Notes under the pieces: model-generated | Database searches by the model: none | Told to the model about the DNA's origin: nothing | What the model saw: the letters and a program-made list of their open reading frames with translations, nothing else | Made by a program: the position numbers and the translations under genes | Source: Halocatena marina | GTDB taxonomy: Archaea > Halobacteriota > Halobacteria > Halobacteriales > Haloarculaceae | Length of the DNA: 64,000 nucleotides | Direction of reading: 5' to 3' | Assembly: GCF_025913575.1 (NCBI RefSeq) | Contig: NZ_CP109785.1 | Coordinates: 930,001 to 994,000 of the forward strand | Shown: positions 44,794-54,780 of the stretch, one piece after another | How the letters are laid out: each line of letters starts with the position of its first letter | Numbering within the stretch: position 1 is the stretch's first letter

Positions 44794-45966
44794 TCAGCTA
44801 TCAAATACACTATGTATTTCGTCGATGAGCGTGTTGCTGGGATCTTGGGAGAGTTCCCAACACATCGCTCCACCAAAATCAGATTCCCGCGCGTATTCCG
44901 CTTTATTCGCAATCGAGTCTGCATCGTCGTAGGAGATGAACGTTTGATCCGCAGCGGAATACAACCACGGTACCGCTGCGTCGGGATGCCAGTGGTATTC
45001 GTAATCGGATTGTGGCTTGATCGTTTCTTCGATGGTCTGATACGTTTCTGCTGTTTCCGAATCGAACGAATTGTACAAGCCATCGTTGGCTGGAGCCACT
45101 CCGGAGAACGAGCGACCATAGAATGGCATTCCCACGACGAGCTTGTCCGTCGCTATCGATTTGCTCGCCCAGTGCTCCATCGCGTAGTTGGCATTGAACG
45201 TGGTGTTACCGTCCGGATCGTCCGATGCCGCGTACAACGGGGCGTTGAAATTGGTGTCGTTACTCCATCCACCGTTGAAATCGTAAGTCATCACGTTGAC
45301 ATAATCTAGATAGTCACTAATGATATCGACTTCGTACGCCTGATCGATCGTGTTGTAATTCTGTGATCCTGCGATACTCAGGCTGGTCCACGAGCCGATT
45401 CTCGAATCGAGTTGCTTGCGACACTCTTCTAACAGGAGTGTGAAGTTGTGTGGGTCCTCGGCCCGAACCGTTCCGTCTGGGAACTCCCAGTCCAAATCAA
45501 GGCCATCGAAATTGTATTTCTCCATTATATCGATGGCCGTTTTCGCGAATCGCTGGCGTCGCTCGGGCGTGGAGGCAGCATCGGAAAACGTCCCTGAGTA
45601 CCAACCTGAACTGATCGACAGAACGAATACCGTGTCCTCGTTGTCATAGGTCTGGAGTTCGCTGAGAAGGTCTTCTTCTGCAGCGCTGCCCACGACAACT
45701 GTGCCATCTGACTGCGGTTCGAGGAACGCGTACTGCAGGTGAGTGAGCTTATCATACGGAACGTCTGAAGGAGTGTAGTCCCCAGCCCACGAAGGATAGT
45801 AGCCGACGATCCGCGGGTGGGTGATGGTATCCGGTTCGGCACGACCCACTCCTGCAATACGCCCGAGGAGCGGCGTTGTTGCTAGTACTCCTGCAGTTCG
45901 CAGTACGGTACGTCTCCGTGTCTGTGTCTCTGTCGTCTTATCTATCATTGTCGTTTTGTCTGTCAT
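44794..45966 (-). CDS. glycoside hydrolase family 18 protein (chitinase-like)
   Basis: This 390-residue protein begins MTDKTTMIDKTTETQTRRRT. RRRTVLRTAGVLATTPLLG is a Tat signal, so it is exported folded. The GH18 catalytic signature FDGLDLDWEFPDG (DxxDxDxE) has the acid/base Glu. NVMTYDFNGGWSND, VVGMPFYGRSF and GGAMCWELSQD are further barrel motifs. It should hydrolyse chitin-like GlcNAc polymers. No chitin-binding module is present, so a soluble oligosaccharide may be the substrate. Alternative ATG at 45948. Confidence 0.9.
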   Translation of the reverse strand: MTDKTTMIDKTTETQTRRRTVLRTAGVLATTPLLGRIAGVGRAEPDTITHPRIVGYYPSWAGDYTPSDVPYDKLTHLQYAFLEPQSDGTVVVGSAAEEDLLSELQTYDNEDTVFVLSISSGWYSGTFSDAASTPERRQRFAKTAIDIMEKYNFDGLDLDWEFPDGTVRAEDPHNFTLLLEECRKQLDSRIGSWTSLSIAGSQNYNTIDQAYEVDIISDYLDYVNVMTYDFNGGWSNDTNFNAPLYAASDDPDGNTTFNANYAMEHWASKSIATDKLVVGMPFYGRSFSGVAPANDGLYNSFDSETAETYQTIEETIKPQSDYEYHWHPDAAVPWLYSAADQTFISYDDADSIANKAEYARESDFGGAMCWELSQDPSNTLIDEIHSVFDS

Positions 45967-46669
45967 CGTTGATCGAAGCGTGTGGTCGTTCGTCGGTCAA
46001 TGCATTCCAGTCGATTCTCTGGGTGATACCGGCTCTCGTTGAGACAACTGCTTAGAGACCGCCAGCTACAGATCTCAGCGCAGAGAGTTCCGATCCTTCG
46101 GAAGAGAATCAACCACGCAACTGGGTCGGTGGTCGAACTCCAGCCTTCGGGGCTGGTATTCCATCCACTGTCACCCGTACTGTGATCTGAACCAGTCTCA
46201 GAAATCGTGTCAGCTGACTGCTGCTCGATAGTTTGCTTTTTTGGATCAGTATCGTCTGCGACGGTTATCTTATCAATACCAGCCCTACTCGCTGGGAAAT
46301 GCTTTCGATCGTCCCGTTGAACCAGACCAGTATGATTGTTTTCGCACACGACGCTTGTACGCATAAGGGGATCCTACTTTATGTTATCTCCTGACATCTA
46401 CGACGCGGGATGTCACATCCGGACTCGATCGGAGATCGCAGCAAACGCTTCGGACGGAACACAATCTATCACGACTCTCGTAAGTCCTCGACTGTGCACG
46501 CGTGCGGAAACCAACGTTCTGACACCGCCGAAAGCATAAACCAGTGTTGCAATCGGTGTTAATGCTCCATCCGTTTCGTTGCTCATTCGGTCGTGTTGGC
46601 CAACAGGTCAAGTGAAGAGCAATCACAAATCAGAACTCGTGGCAACGTGGGTATACGTATCGGTGACGA
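45967..46669. other. intergenic region upstream of chitinase and regulator genes
   Basis: It holds divergent promoters for the chitinase (minus) and the Bat-type regulator (plus). A 133-codon minus-strand frame (45963-46364) abuts the chitinase, but its composition is not convincing. No RNA gene is recognised. Confidence 0.5.
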
Positions 46670-48685
46670 ATGGTTCACATGAACCGGAATCTCGACCCGC
46701 CGATCCGGCTTCTCTACGCAGCTGATTCGGCCGAGGATGACGAGTTCTATCGGGTGCTCGAACGACAGCCGGATTTTTCCGCTGTCGGATTCAGTCACGA
46801 AAAAACTCTCGATCACGTCATCAGTGCTGATTGTGTCGTGGTCCGTCACGGAACAGGCGTCGACGGTATCGCTGTTCTCGAAACGGTTCGTGAACGTTAT
46901 CCTGATCTTCCGGTCGTCCTCCTCGGTCCAGATGACGGAGTTCTCGCTAGCCGAGCGATCGCGGCCAATGTCTCCGAGTTCGTCCCGTTCGCGGGTGAGG
47001 ACTCTCCCACATATCTCGTCGAACGCGTTCGGTCTGCGGTCGCCGCTGGACCAAGAGACAACGGTCTACAGTTATCGATCGAAGCGATCGGCGTGCGAGA
47101 GAAGTTTCAACTCAAGGAACGAGCAATAGAGGAGGCACCAGTCGGTATTACGATTTCAGACGCAGAACAGCCAGACAATCCTCTCATCTACATCAACGAC
47201 GCGTTTGAGAAGCTCACCGGATACACAAAAGAGGAAACGATCGGTCGAAACTGCAGATTTCTGCAGGGGGACGAATCAGATCCGGGCGCAGTCGCGGCCA
47301 TGCGTGAGGCCATCGATCGAGAAGAGTCGGTGTCTGTCGAACTCGTGAACTACCGAAAGAACGGCGAAACGTTCTGGAATGAAGTCGATATCGCGCCGGT
47401 CCGCAATGAGACCAGCGAGACCACCAACTTCGTCGGCTTCCAGACCGACGTGACGGCGCGCAAAGAGGCGGAGCTCGAACTAAAACGCGAACAACAACGA
47501 CTCGAACACCTATTAACTCGAATTGAGGGACTTCTTCAGGACGTCCACAGCGATCTCGTTCAGGCGGTGAGCCGCGCGGATGTCGAGAGCGCGGTCTGTG
47601 AGCGCATTGCGGCCGAGGATCCGTACGAATTCTGCTGGATTGGTGTGCCTGATCTTTCGCACGACACTATCGTGGCAACTGCGCAAGCGGGAGCGTGGTC
47701 TCCCGACAATGCAGTTCTCGACATCGATCTCACAACCGACTCGGCCGACATATCCCCTATCGTCGAGACGTACGAAACCGAGTGCGCTCAAGTGATTGAT
47801 GATCCAAACGACCTCGCCGTGATCGTCGAAAATGTACCTTCAACTGTGGGTGATGCTGACTGCAAGGCGGTGGCCACAATTCCACTCGTCTACCGCGAGA
47901 CGCTGTACGGCGTCCTCATCGTCTGTACGACTGAAGAAGACGCACTGAACGAGCGCGAGGCGGTCGTCTTGGAAGCACTGGGACGCGCAACAGCAACCGC
48001 GATTAATGCCCTTGAACGCGAGCGGATCATTGTAGCAGATAGCGTGGTCGAACTTGACTTCGAGATGCGGGATCTCTTTTTCGTCGACCTCTCCGCTCGA
48101 CACAGCTCCGATGTCGAGTACAACGGATCGATCTATCGAACGGACCGGTCGATGCTCATGTTCTTTACGGCTGATATCGATCTGGCATTGATCGAGAAGA
48201 GCATCGAGCAGTATCCAGATGTTGACGACGTGACGCTTGTCAGCGCACACGACGGCGGGAATCTTTTCGAATTCACCGTCAGAAAGAATTCGATCATTAC
48301 AACACTTGCAGAGCGAGGGGCAAAGACACGTTCAATGAGAGCCACCAATGGAACCGGACACGTGTCGGTCGAGCTTCCCACGGAAGCCGATGCACGAGCC
48401 ATCGTTGCAATGCTCAAAGAGCAGTATCCAAACACTGAACTCACCAGATACCGAGAGCAAGAACGACCCCCGGAGACAAAGCAGGAATTCATCGAACAGC
48501 TCAAAGACACGCTTACGGAGCGTCAGCTGACGGCGCTCCAGACAGCATATGTGAGTGGGTTCTACGAGAGGAAACGCCCTATCTCTAGTGACGAGTTGGC
48601 CGAGACGATGGGTATCGCGCGCTCGACGTTCCACCAGCATCTCCGTGCGGCAGAAGGGAAACTTATCGCGGAACTCTTTGATTGA
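46670..48685 (+). CDS. Bat-type light/redox sensor and transcriptional regulator with LOV-like PAS domain
   Basis: This 671-residue protein begins MVHMNRNLDPPIRLLYAADS. Domains run in order: a degenerate response-receiver (about 10-120), a PAS domain (about 145-265) with GRNCRFLQGDES, a GAF domain (about 300-450), a Bat-specific region (about 460-600) and a C-terminal HTH_10 (SSDELAETMGIARSTFHQHL). NCRFLQ, with Cys195, is the flavin-adduct motif of LOV domains. The layout is that of bacterio-opsin activator Bat. The carotenoid genes and the photolyase lie nearby and are plausible targets. Start is ATG 46670 or 46679. The opsin gene itself is not in the window. Confidence 0.83.
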   Translation: MVHMNRNLDPPIRLLYAADSAEDDEFYRVLERQPDFSAVGFSHEKTLDHVISADCVVVRHGTGVDGIAVLETVRERYPDLPVVLLGPDDGVLASRAIAANVSEFVPFAGEDSPTYLVERVRSAVAAGPRDNGLQLSIEAIGVREKFQLKERAIEEAPVGITISDAEQPDNPLIYINDAFEKLTGYTKEETIGRNCRFLQGDESDPGAVAAMREAIDREESVSVELVNYRKNGETFWNEVDIAPVRNETSETTNFVGFQTDVTARKEAELELKREQQRLEHLLTRIEGLLQDVHSDLVQAVSRADVESAVCERIAAEDPYEFCWIGVPDLSHDTIVATAQAGAWSPDNAVLDIDLTTDSADISPIVETYETECAQVIDDPNDLAVIVENVPSTVGDADCKAVATIPLVYRETLYGVLIVCTTEEDALNEREAVVLEALGRATATAINALERERIIVADSVVELDFEMRDLFFVDLSARHSSDVEYNGSIYRTDRSMLMFFTADIDLALIEKSIEQYPDVDDVTLVSAHDGGNLFEFTVRKNSIITTLAERGAKTRSMRATNGTGHVSVELPTEADARAIVAMLKEQYPNTELTRYREQERPPETKQEFIEQLKDTLTERQLTALQTAYVSGFYERKRPISSDELAETMGIARSTFHQHLRAAEGKLIAELFD

Positions 48686-48893
48686 TGGATAGTTCGATCT
48701 ATCCCCCGACGTTCGACGTCTCTTCTAATAATTTTCAAGATCCGAAATTTGAAGCAAACGCTCGATGAACGGGTGACGGAGTCAGTAAGCGCCGCACACA
48801 CCGGGGTTCGTTGTCTTTGGACTCGCAAGTCTTGATAGCGTATGAATCAACAAACTCCTGCATCTTTTGTGTGTCTCTGCCCAATCTCTCGTC

Positions 48894-50192
48894 ATGACTG
48901 TTCTCGTCGTCGGGGCTGGATTGGCAGGGCTTGTTGCTGCCCGTCGTCTCGCTGTGGCCGGACTCGATGTTCGGCTGTTCGAGCGACGTGGTGAAATCGG
49001 TGGACGCGTCCGCACTCAGCGGCGAGAGGGTTTCACTCTCGATCGTGGCTTTCAGGTGCTGTTTACTGCATACCCGGCTGCCCGTCGAGAGTTGGATTTC
49101 GATGCGTTGGAGCTTCGGTATTTCACACCGGGTGCGACAATTGCTCGTCCCTCGAACAGATCGGTGCTGTCAGATCCGTTTCGAGACCCTCACACGGCGA
49201 TCGAGACGTTGCTCAACGACGAGATCAGTTTGGCCGATAAACTCCGAGTGCTCATACTCCAGCGTGAGCTCCGCAATCGAGATCCGGAGACGATTTTCCC
49301 CGGTCCAGAGGTGTCTGTCGAAACGTATCTCATCAATCGCGGGTTCTCACGGACATTCGTCGATTCGTTCGCGGCTCCCTTCTACGGAGGGATTACCCTC
49401 GATCGGTCGCTCTCGACGGCAGCTGCGGTCTTCGAGTACACGTTCAAAATGCTGAGTGAGGGTCGTATTGCGGTTCCTGCGGAAGGGATGGGAGCACTCC
49501 CGGCACAGATCGCTGCTGGCGCTCGGACTGCTGGCGTCCAAATCGAAACAGACACTGAAGTCGTAGCCGTCGAGTCTACCGTTGACAGCGATGTGCCATC
49601 CGCTGACGTGACAATTGATCTCGGAGAAGAGACGATACACGGCGACAGCGCAATCGTCGCAACTGATCCCATAACAGCGCGTGCACTCACCGACGTCGCG
49701 TCTATCCCAACAGACAGTCGAGGGTGCACCACGCAGTATTACGCCCTTCCCCAATCAGAAGCGCTTGCGATGGGCAAACGTCTCCTCCTTAATGCTCACG
49801 ATGGCGAACCGAACCATATTGCCCCGCTGTCGGCCGTCGCTCCGGAGTACGCGCCTGCGGACCAGCAGTTACTCTGTGCAACGTTTCTTCGACCCCCCGA
49901 CACAGACGCAGACGTAGGCATAGACCCAGACGAGTTGGCCACTCAGAGTCGCACGGCGCTCGAATCGTGGTTTCCGGAGTATCGGTTTGACGATCTCACT
50001 GTTGTTCACACTGATCACGTCCAGTTTGCCCAGTTCGACCAACCGCCTGGTATCCACGCCACAGTTCCGAACGTAGCTGCACCGGACGGATCGGTCTACT
50101 TGGCTGGTGACTACACTGGATGGTCGTCTATCCAATCCGCGCTTCAGAGCGGTAGACGAGCTGCGCGTGCGATTCTAAACGAGCACAACTGA
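48894..50192 (+). CDS. FAD-dependent amine oxidase / carotenoid desaturase-like protein
   Basis: This 432-residue protein begins MTVLVVGAGLAGLVAARRLA, a dinucleotide-binding motif. RLFERRGEIGGRVRTQRREG is the second FAD-contact stretch. GSVYLAGDYTGWSSIQSALQ at the C-terminus matches the flavin amine-oxidase/phytoene-desaturase fold. The middle (VETYLINRGFSRTFVDSFAA) resembles haloarchaeal phytoene desaturase-like proteins annotated only as FAD-dependent oxidoreductases. It lies 208 bp after the Bat-type regulator. A role in isoprenoid metabolism is an inference. Confidence 0.82.
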   Translation: MTVLVVGAGLAGLVAARRLAVAGLDVRLFERRGEIGGRVRTQRREGFTLDRGFQVLFTAYPAARRELDFDALELRYFTPGATIARPSNRSVLSDPFRDPHTAIETLLNDEISLADKLRVLILQRELRNRDPETIFPGPEVSVETYLINRGFSRTFVDSFAAPFYGGITLDRSLSTAAAVFEYTFKMLSEGRIAVPAEGMGALPAQIAAGARTAGVQIETDTEVVAVESTVDSDVPSADVTIDLGEETIHGDSAIVATDPITARALTDVASIPTDSRGCTTQYYALPQSEALAMGKRLLLNAHDGEPNHIAPLSAVAPEYAPADQQLLCATFLRPPDTDADVGIDPDELATQSRTALESWFPEYRFDDLTVVHTDHVQFAQFDQPPGIHATVPNVAAPDGSVYLAGDYTGWSSIQSALQSGRRAARAILNEHN

Positions 50193-50216
50193 GCGATGTG
50201 TTCTGGTTTGATGTTG

Positions 50217-51098
50217 TTACTCACTCAGTACGTCTTCGATCGCCTGATCGAACGGTGTCAGCGTGATCGGCACCAGATCACGAATACGATCATCAGTTAC
50301 GACGACAGAATTCTTGAGACCGTAGATAAGCGGGTGAGCGACGCTCTGTGGGACGGTGGTCACGAGGTCGACCCAGTAGACCGATAGTGCGGGCGACAGC
50401 ACTGGAACCGGAATGATGAGTGGATCTGTTCCAAGGTGGGATGCAGTCTGATTCAACATCTGCTGATACGTAAGCACATCTGGCCCACCGATCTCGAAGG
50501 TTTCATCGGCTGTTTCGGGTACGTCGAGGACACCGACGAGATACGCGATCGCGTCTTGGAGTGCAATCGGTTGACACTCTGTTCGAACCCATTTCGGTGT
50601 GACCATGACTGGAAGCCGTTCGGCAAGCTGTCTAATCATGGTGAAACTCGTACTTCCTCGACCGATGATGATCGCTGCTCTGAGTGTTGTCAGTTCGTAC
50701 TCATTCGAGTCGAGAATCGATTCAACCTCACGTCGTGAGCGAAGGTGCTCGGAGAGTTCACCTCCTGTTTCTCCGAGCCCGCCGAGGTAGATGACGCGCT
50801 CGATTCCTGCTTTGCTCGCCGCTCGGACGAAGTTTTGAGCCGCTTCCCGATCTCGTCGAGCGAATGCTTCGCCTGTCTGGAGTGAGTGAACGAGGTAGTA
50901 GGCGACATCGACGCTCTGGAAGCTATCTTCGAGTGTCTCCGGACTGAGGAGATCGCATTCGGTCACTGAGACGCCGTCTGGTGGATCGTACGACGAGGCG
51001 TCTCTGGTCATGGCCGTGACAGTGTGTCCTGCTGATACGAGCGCTGGGACGAGTGAATTTCCCACAAATCCGGTCGCTCCCGTTACGAGGACGTTCAT
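50217..51098 (-). CDS. NAD(P)H-binding SDR/NmrA-type protein (NDUFA9-like)
   Basis: This 293-residue protein begins MNVLVTGATGFVGNSLVPAL and carries the Rossmann motif TGATGFVG. AYYLVHSLQTGEAFARRDRE and GIERVIYLGGLGETGGELSE, followed by TLRAAIIIGRGSTSFTMIRQ, mark the atypical SDR group related to complex I NDUFA9 and divinyl chlorophyllide reductase. The SDR active-site YxxxK is not obvious, so the enzyme may only bind NAD(P)H. ATG 51098 is chosen over the longer frame to 51143. It converges on the preceding gene. Confidence 0.85.
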   Translation of the reverse strand: MNVLVTGATGFVGNSLVPALVSAGHTVTAMTRDASSYDPPDGVSVTECDLLSPETLEDSFQSVDVAYYLVHSLQTGEAFARRDREAAQNFVRAASKAGIERVIYLGGLGETGGELSEHLRSRREVESILDSNEYELTTLRAAIIIGRGSTSFTMIRQLAERLPVMVTPKWVRTECQPIALQDAIAYLVGVLDVPETADETFEIGGPDVLTYQQMLNQTASHLGTDPLIIPVPVLSPALSVYWVDLVTTVPQSVAHPLIYGLKNSVVVTDDRIRDLVPITLTPFDQAIEDVLSE

Positions 51099-51832
51099 CA
51101 ATTTGCGTATCGTCGTCAGGAGAAATGAAATGTGGGATTTCATCTTGATTCGAGGAATTACATATACAGTTTCATCTGTTGATCTATGAGAGTTACTATC
51201 AACAAAGAATCACTATACAGTTACAGTAGATGCCCACATCATTTTCCGAAATTGTATTCGAAACCACTACGTTCGTCGAATGGGCCTGTTTTGCTGTTAC
51301 AAATCGACACTCTCTTTCACTCGTAACTGGGCTCATAGTATCATTCGGCAGTCCGATTCGAGTGCACTATCATCACCCATCGATGTTCGTAACTACGGTT
51401 TCGACGATGCGTACTCAAATACAATCCAGAAACTATTTTGTTACCATCTTTGCTTCTGCGGAATGTTCATTTCTTCAAATCTACTTCATTAATTCAATAT
51501 TTATGGGTGCGCGGGACGGTTTGTCTCTCACGAATCTATCTAATTTTTGTTCTACCAATCTGCATGATGCCGATCGAAAGACGCATCTGGAGATGTAACT
51601 TCGATGCTCACCGTTACAGACGTATTACTGTAATAGATGCGGCGGTAACGCCGACCAGTCGTCCGATCCGAGGCGATTGTCATTCAGATCGGCACCTACC
51701 GCAGAATTTCACGATTATACGCCGAGTTACAGAGAAACTACGACCGTCGAATAAATCGCGGATGATGTAGCCAAACGCTGGTATCTACATATGAAACATG
51801 TCTCGCATTGAGCGGACTGAGTTACGTTCGGA
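51099..51832. other. AT-rich intergenic region
   Basis: About 730 bp, AT-rich. A 122-codon plus-strand frame (51230-51598) looks like chance. The right end (from 51825) is the start of the duplicated HTH segment. Confidence 0.5.
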
Positions 51833-52252
51833 TTAGGAGAAGAACTCGCTGAGGTGGTGATGATGCGCGTCTTGGCCCGCGACGAGGGCAACCGCCTCGT
51901 GGGCTGGGGCGTACACCGCCATTTCGGTGCCCTTCTCGGAGTAACCGATGCTAGCCGGTTCGATGAGACCGGCTTCCTCGAGTTTTTGGAGGTGATAATG
52001 GACGTTCTGGAGGGAGGTATCGATTTCGTCGCGGATATCCGTCGACGTCGACGGGTGATCGTAGATGGTCGCCAATACTGTTCGGGTCGTGGAGGCCGTA
52101 AGCGCCTCGAATACCTCATCAGCGACCTCATCGTCGAACTCGAGAATGCATGGGTCGGTCGGGGTCGATTGTGGTTCTTCACGGAGTGGAAGTAAACTCA
52201 TTGCAGATACCTATAACGCCACTGTAATTGGTATGTGGACACTTCGAGTAAC
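51825..52252. repeat. direct repeat copy A (HTH gene plus promoter)
   Basis: This block matches 54773-55200 at a constant offset of 2948 bp. It begins at CGTTCGGATTAGG, covers the whole HTH gene and extends about 50 bp past its start. Within the gene only a few bases differ. The promoter part, beginning CTATAACG, is less well kept. Confidence 0.85.
51833..52201 (-). CDS. winged-helix regulator (ArsR-like), duplicate copy A
   Basis: This 122-residue protein begins MSLLPLREEPQSTPTDPCIL. The winged HTH spans about residues 30-90, with EVFEALTASTTRTVLATIYD, STDIRDEIDTSLQNVHYHLQ and KLEEAGLIEPASIGYSEKGT. VYAPAHEAVALVAGQDAHHH is a family-typical C-terminal strand followed by a His-rich end. I recall relatives with a longer C-terminus, often with membrane helices, so this is a short form. 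The copy at 54781-55149 differs at three residues. It probably regulates its own or neighbouring genes. Confidence 0.8.
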   Translation of the reverse strand: MSLLPLREEPQSTPTDPCILEFDDEVADEVFEALTASTTRTVLATIYDHPSTSTDIRDEIDTSLQNVHYHLQKLEEAGLIEPASIGYSEKGTEMAVYAPAHEAVALVAGQDAHHHHLSEFFS

Positions 52253-52529
52253 AGATGTTCGTATGATGGTGGTTAATGGGCTACTACTAACTCACTAATG
52301 TCGAGTAATTGTATCCTACTCTCCGTGTTGTTCTGCTCTTATTCGGTTCGAGGACCCGAAATGTATCTACTTCGCGGATCTCCTGCGTTTCATACCCTTG
52401 ACTGAGGGAACATAATGCTACAATCTTGCGGCGTCTGTCACCTGGTGAGAGCTGTTGTGGTGCGCCCAAACTAATTGAGGTGAGTGATAGCGCGATCCAT
52501 CGACGCTCGATTAGTCGTGTGACCCATGA
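52202..52529. other. intergenic stretch
   Basis: The left 50 bp belong to the duplicated promoter. The rest has no supported gene. Confidence 0.5.
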
Positions 52530-53252
52530 CTAACGAGACGGTTTGGGTCTATCCTCTGTGAGTGACCACGCTGCGTCGTCGACCAACGCCGGAACGGTGT
52601 TGTCACTAGGAGTACTCTCACTGTGTAACGCGAGCTGTCCATCGTCTGTGGCGATCGAAATCCGACCCGCACTTGTGACCGTCACTGCGTATCCCTCGAA
52701 GACGAACGAGAGCGATCCAGTTGCACGGGCGGTTCCGTCCTGTTGTGGTTGGAATAGTGCGGTGAGTGCGTCGGGCGTGAGACGATTCGTTAACCGATCA
52801 CAAATGTCTGGTAGATCGTCGTCCACGACATCCGCGATCGATAAGAATACAGACGTACCGACAACATCGATCGGTACGTCCTTGTTACACGCCACGGTCT
52901 TATCGGTTGGCAACTCGGGATCAATGGCGCTCGGCGACGGTGCATCAGTGGTGATTGTCAGCGTGCGTTCGCGGGAAGCGGTAGCTGCATTCCCTGCGTA
53001 CTTAATCCACACCCCGCGTTCACACCATTCGAACGCCAGCGTCGTGGGACAATCGTATGTCCCCCACGACTCCGAGCGGTGAGGCGAGAAAATCGTCTCA
53101 AGCGCTTCGGGATCGATCGCGTTGTATAACGGCGGCAGTGCAGTGGGTGTTGTGTCGAGCACGCTCACCATTGCTGTACTTATCTGCGTGCTCAATTCGT
53201 CCTCACAACCGAGTGGAACGTGAAACTGAGCGCTGGGGGCCTCGATACTCAT
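52530..53252 (-). CDS. tandem HalOD1-domain protein
   Basis: This 240-residue acidic protein begins MSIEAPSAQFHVPLGCEDEL. Two copies of a haloarchaeal HalOD1-like output domain are visible. The first (about 20-97) has ISTAMVSVLDTTPTALPPLY and NAIDPEALETIF, and the second (about 125-205) has LPDICDRLTNRLTPDALTAL and GSLSFVFEGYAVTVTSAG. HalOD1 is usually a single domain of about 75-90 residues linked to signalling proteins. Its exact activity is unknown. The tandem form is less common. It sits between the two copies of the duplicated HTH gene. Confidence 0.68.
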   Translation of the reverse strand: MSIEAPSAQFHVPLGCEDELSTQISTAMVSVLDTTPTALPPLYNAIDPEALETIFSPHRSESWGTYDCPTTLAFEWCERGVWIKYAGNAATASRERTLTITTDAPSPSAIDPELPTDKTVACNKDVPIDVVGTSVFLSIADVVDDDLPDICDRLTNRLTPDALTALFQPQQDGTARATGSLSFVFEGYAVTVTSAGRISIATDDGQLALHSESTPSDNTVPALVDDAAWSLTEDRPKPSR

Positions 53253-53552
53253 GGCCGTGTTTACCTATTGCGGCATGTATGTTAAAAACCATCGGGATGT
53301 GTGATATCGTATAACATATGTTCCAGCGCTGTTTTCGATACCATACTTACTACACACAGTGTATATGTAAACATGTTTTTGTTGAGTGGAAAATATGAAC
53401 GATCTATCTTCGTCAGTTGTTGCCTTCTATTTTATCCAAAACTATTCAGAGTGAATTAATAGGGTAGGATCCGGTATGCTGCTGTATCAGTCACAGTTCA
53501 TCAGTGAGATTTTATGCCAAAGCGGATCGTATAACAACGGTGGTGGTGGACA
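53253..53552. other. AT-rich intergenic region
   Basis: A gap of 300 bp upstream of the SnoaL-like gene and the HalOD1 gene (divergent). No gene. Likely contains both promoters. Confidence 0.5.
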
Positions 53553-54002
53553 ATGACATCCGCATCCAACTCTGCGAACGACAACAAAGCGGTGGTGCGC
53601 AGGATTCCGAACGAGATCATGACTGAAGGTGTCGATACAGCAATTGAGGAGGTTTTCGCTGCCGACTTTGTCGAGCACAATCCGACGCTAGGTGAAATTC
53701 ACGGTCCGGACGGATTCAGAAACCGGGTGTACAAACCGCTCCGCGACGCGTTTTCAGATCTTGAGGTCGTCATCGAAGAGTTAATTGCTGAAGATAACCG
53801 TGTGGTTCTTCGGGCGACGATTCACGGCATCCATGAGGGTGAGTTTAATGATATTGAAGCAACTGGCAACACGATTGAGGTCCCGGTGATGGTTATTCAC
53901 CGTGTTGAAGACGGTTTGGTAGCCGAACGGTGGGTCATCTTCGACGCTCTCAGCATGATGCAACAACTCGATGTGATTCCAAACCCTCCCGACGCCACGT
54001 GA
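53553..54002 (+). CDS. SnoaL-like ester cyclase-family protein
   Basis: This 149-residue NTF2-like protein begins MTSASNSANDNKAVVRRIPN. VEHNPTLGEIHGPDGFRNRV and DLEVVIEELIAEDNRVVLRA are the typical SnoaL family core. AERWVIFDALSMMQQLDVIP closes the fold. The His-Asn pair in the cone and the buried Arg are where ligands bind in the family. Members include polyketide cyclases but most haloarchaeal ones are of unknown substrate. It stands alone. Confidence 0.85.
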   Translation: MTSASNSANDNKAVVRRIPNEIMTEGVDTAIEEVFAADFVEHNPTLGEIHGPDGFRNRVYKPLRDAFSDLEVVIEELIAEDNRVVLRATIHGIHEGEFNDIEATGNTIEVPVMVIHRVEDGLVAERWVIFDALSMMQQLDVIPNPPDAT

Positions 54003-54780
54003 CATACCACACGTGAGTTGTGCACCTGTTCCGTGCAACATCTGCATTGTACGCGATATCCATCTCTAGTCTATGGGATTCGACCGATACGAGACCACAG
54101 ACAGTTCGATTACTGACGACGACAGCTGTATCCCCTGTGCTCTGAAAAATGGGAGCGACACTCGGGTCGTATTCTGTGGCCAATGTGTTCGCGCGCGAGT
54201 TCATCACTTTCGTTCGTGATGAGATTGTCACAGAGTTGGTGTCGATCCGTCCGTTACAACAACGTGGCGTCCACTACCTCTCTGTCATGTACTTCCTGCA
54301 GTAATGTTATTGAATAACTGATGGTATTCTCTACTAATCCATGATTTTATAATTATGTTATGCATTTCAGATCAGATGATGTGATATACAATAAAATCAC
54401 AGCACTATTTGTTTTTAGTATTTCTATGCGGTGTACCTCTGTAGCACCCGATATCAGCAGCTGGTAGCAGCTGATGGCTCACAATCAAAATACTAGTAGG
54501 AATGTTAGTTAAATGTCGCCAAGGCCATACTCACCATGAGTATTGTATGTAATGTTATTTTATGAATGAATCAGTTACACTAGTCCGTACGATTGGTAGC
54601 TGTCACTAGCGACCGTAACCAAGTGCATTCTACCACGCGGCCATCTGTTCCGATTGTACGCTCTCGATGTTGGTACTATGGCGGTGGCGATTCGTTGATT
54701 CTCTTACTCAGTTGGTCGCACTATCCGTCGAAACGACGTGCAGTATCATCCAACGATCGAGAGAATCGCTCTCGTTCGGA
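54003..54780. other. AT-rich intergenic region
   Basis: About 780 bp without a credible gene. An imperfect stem at 54453-54475 (ATCAGC/GCTGAT) may be structured. The right end (54773 onward) is the start of repeat copy B. Confidence 0.5.

Noticed and set aside
45963..46364. 133-codon minus-strand frame ending at the chitinase start
   Set aside because: Composition is not typical of a haloarchaeal protein and no domain is visible. A promoter role for the region is simpler. It is left open, not excluded.
51230..51598. 122-codon plus-strand frame in the AT-rich gap
   Set aside because: It is hydrophobic and Ser/Phe-rich with little acidic content, unlike proteins of this organism, and lies in AT-rich DNA.
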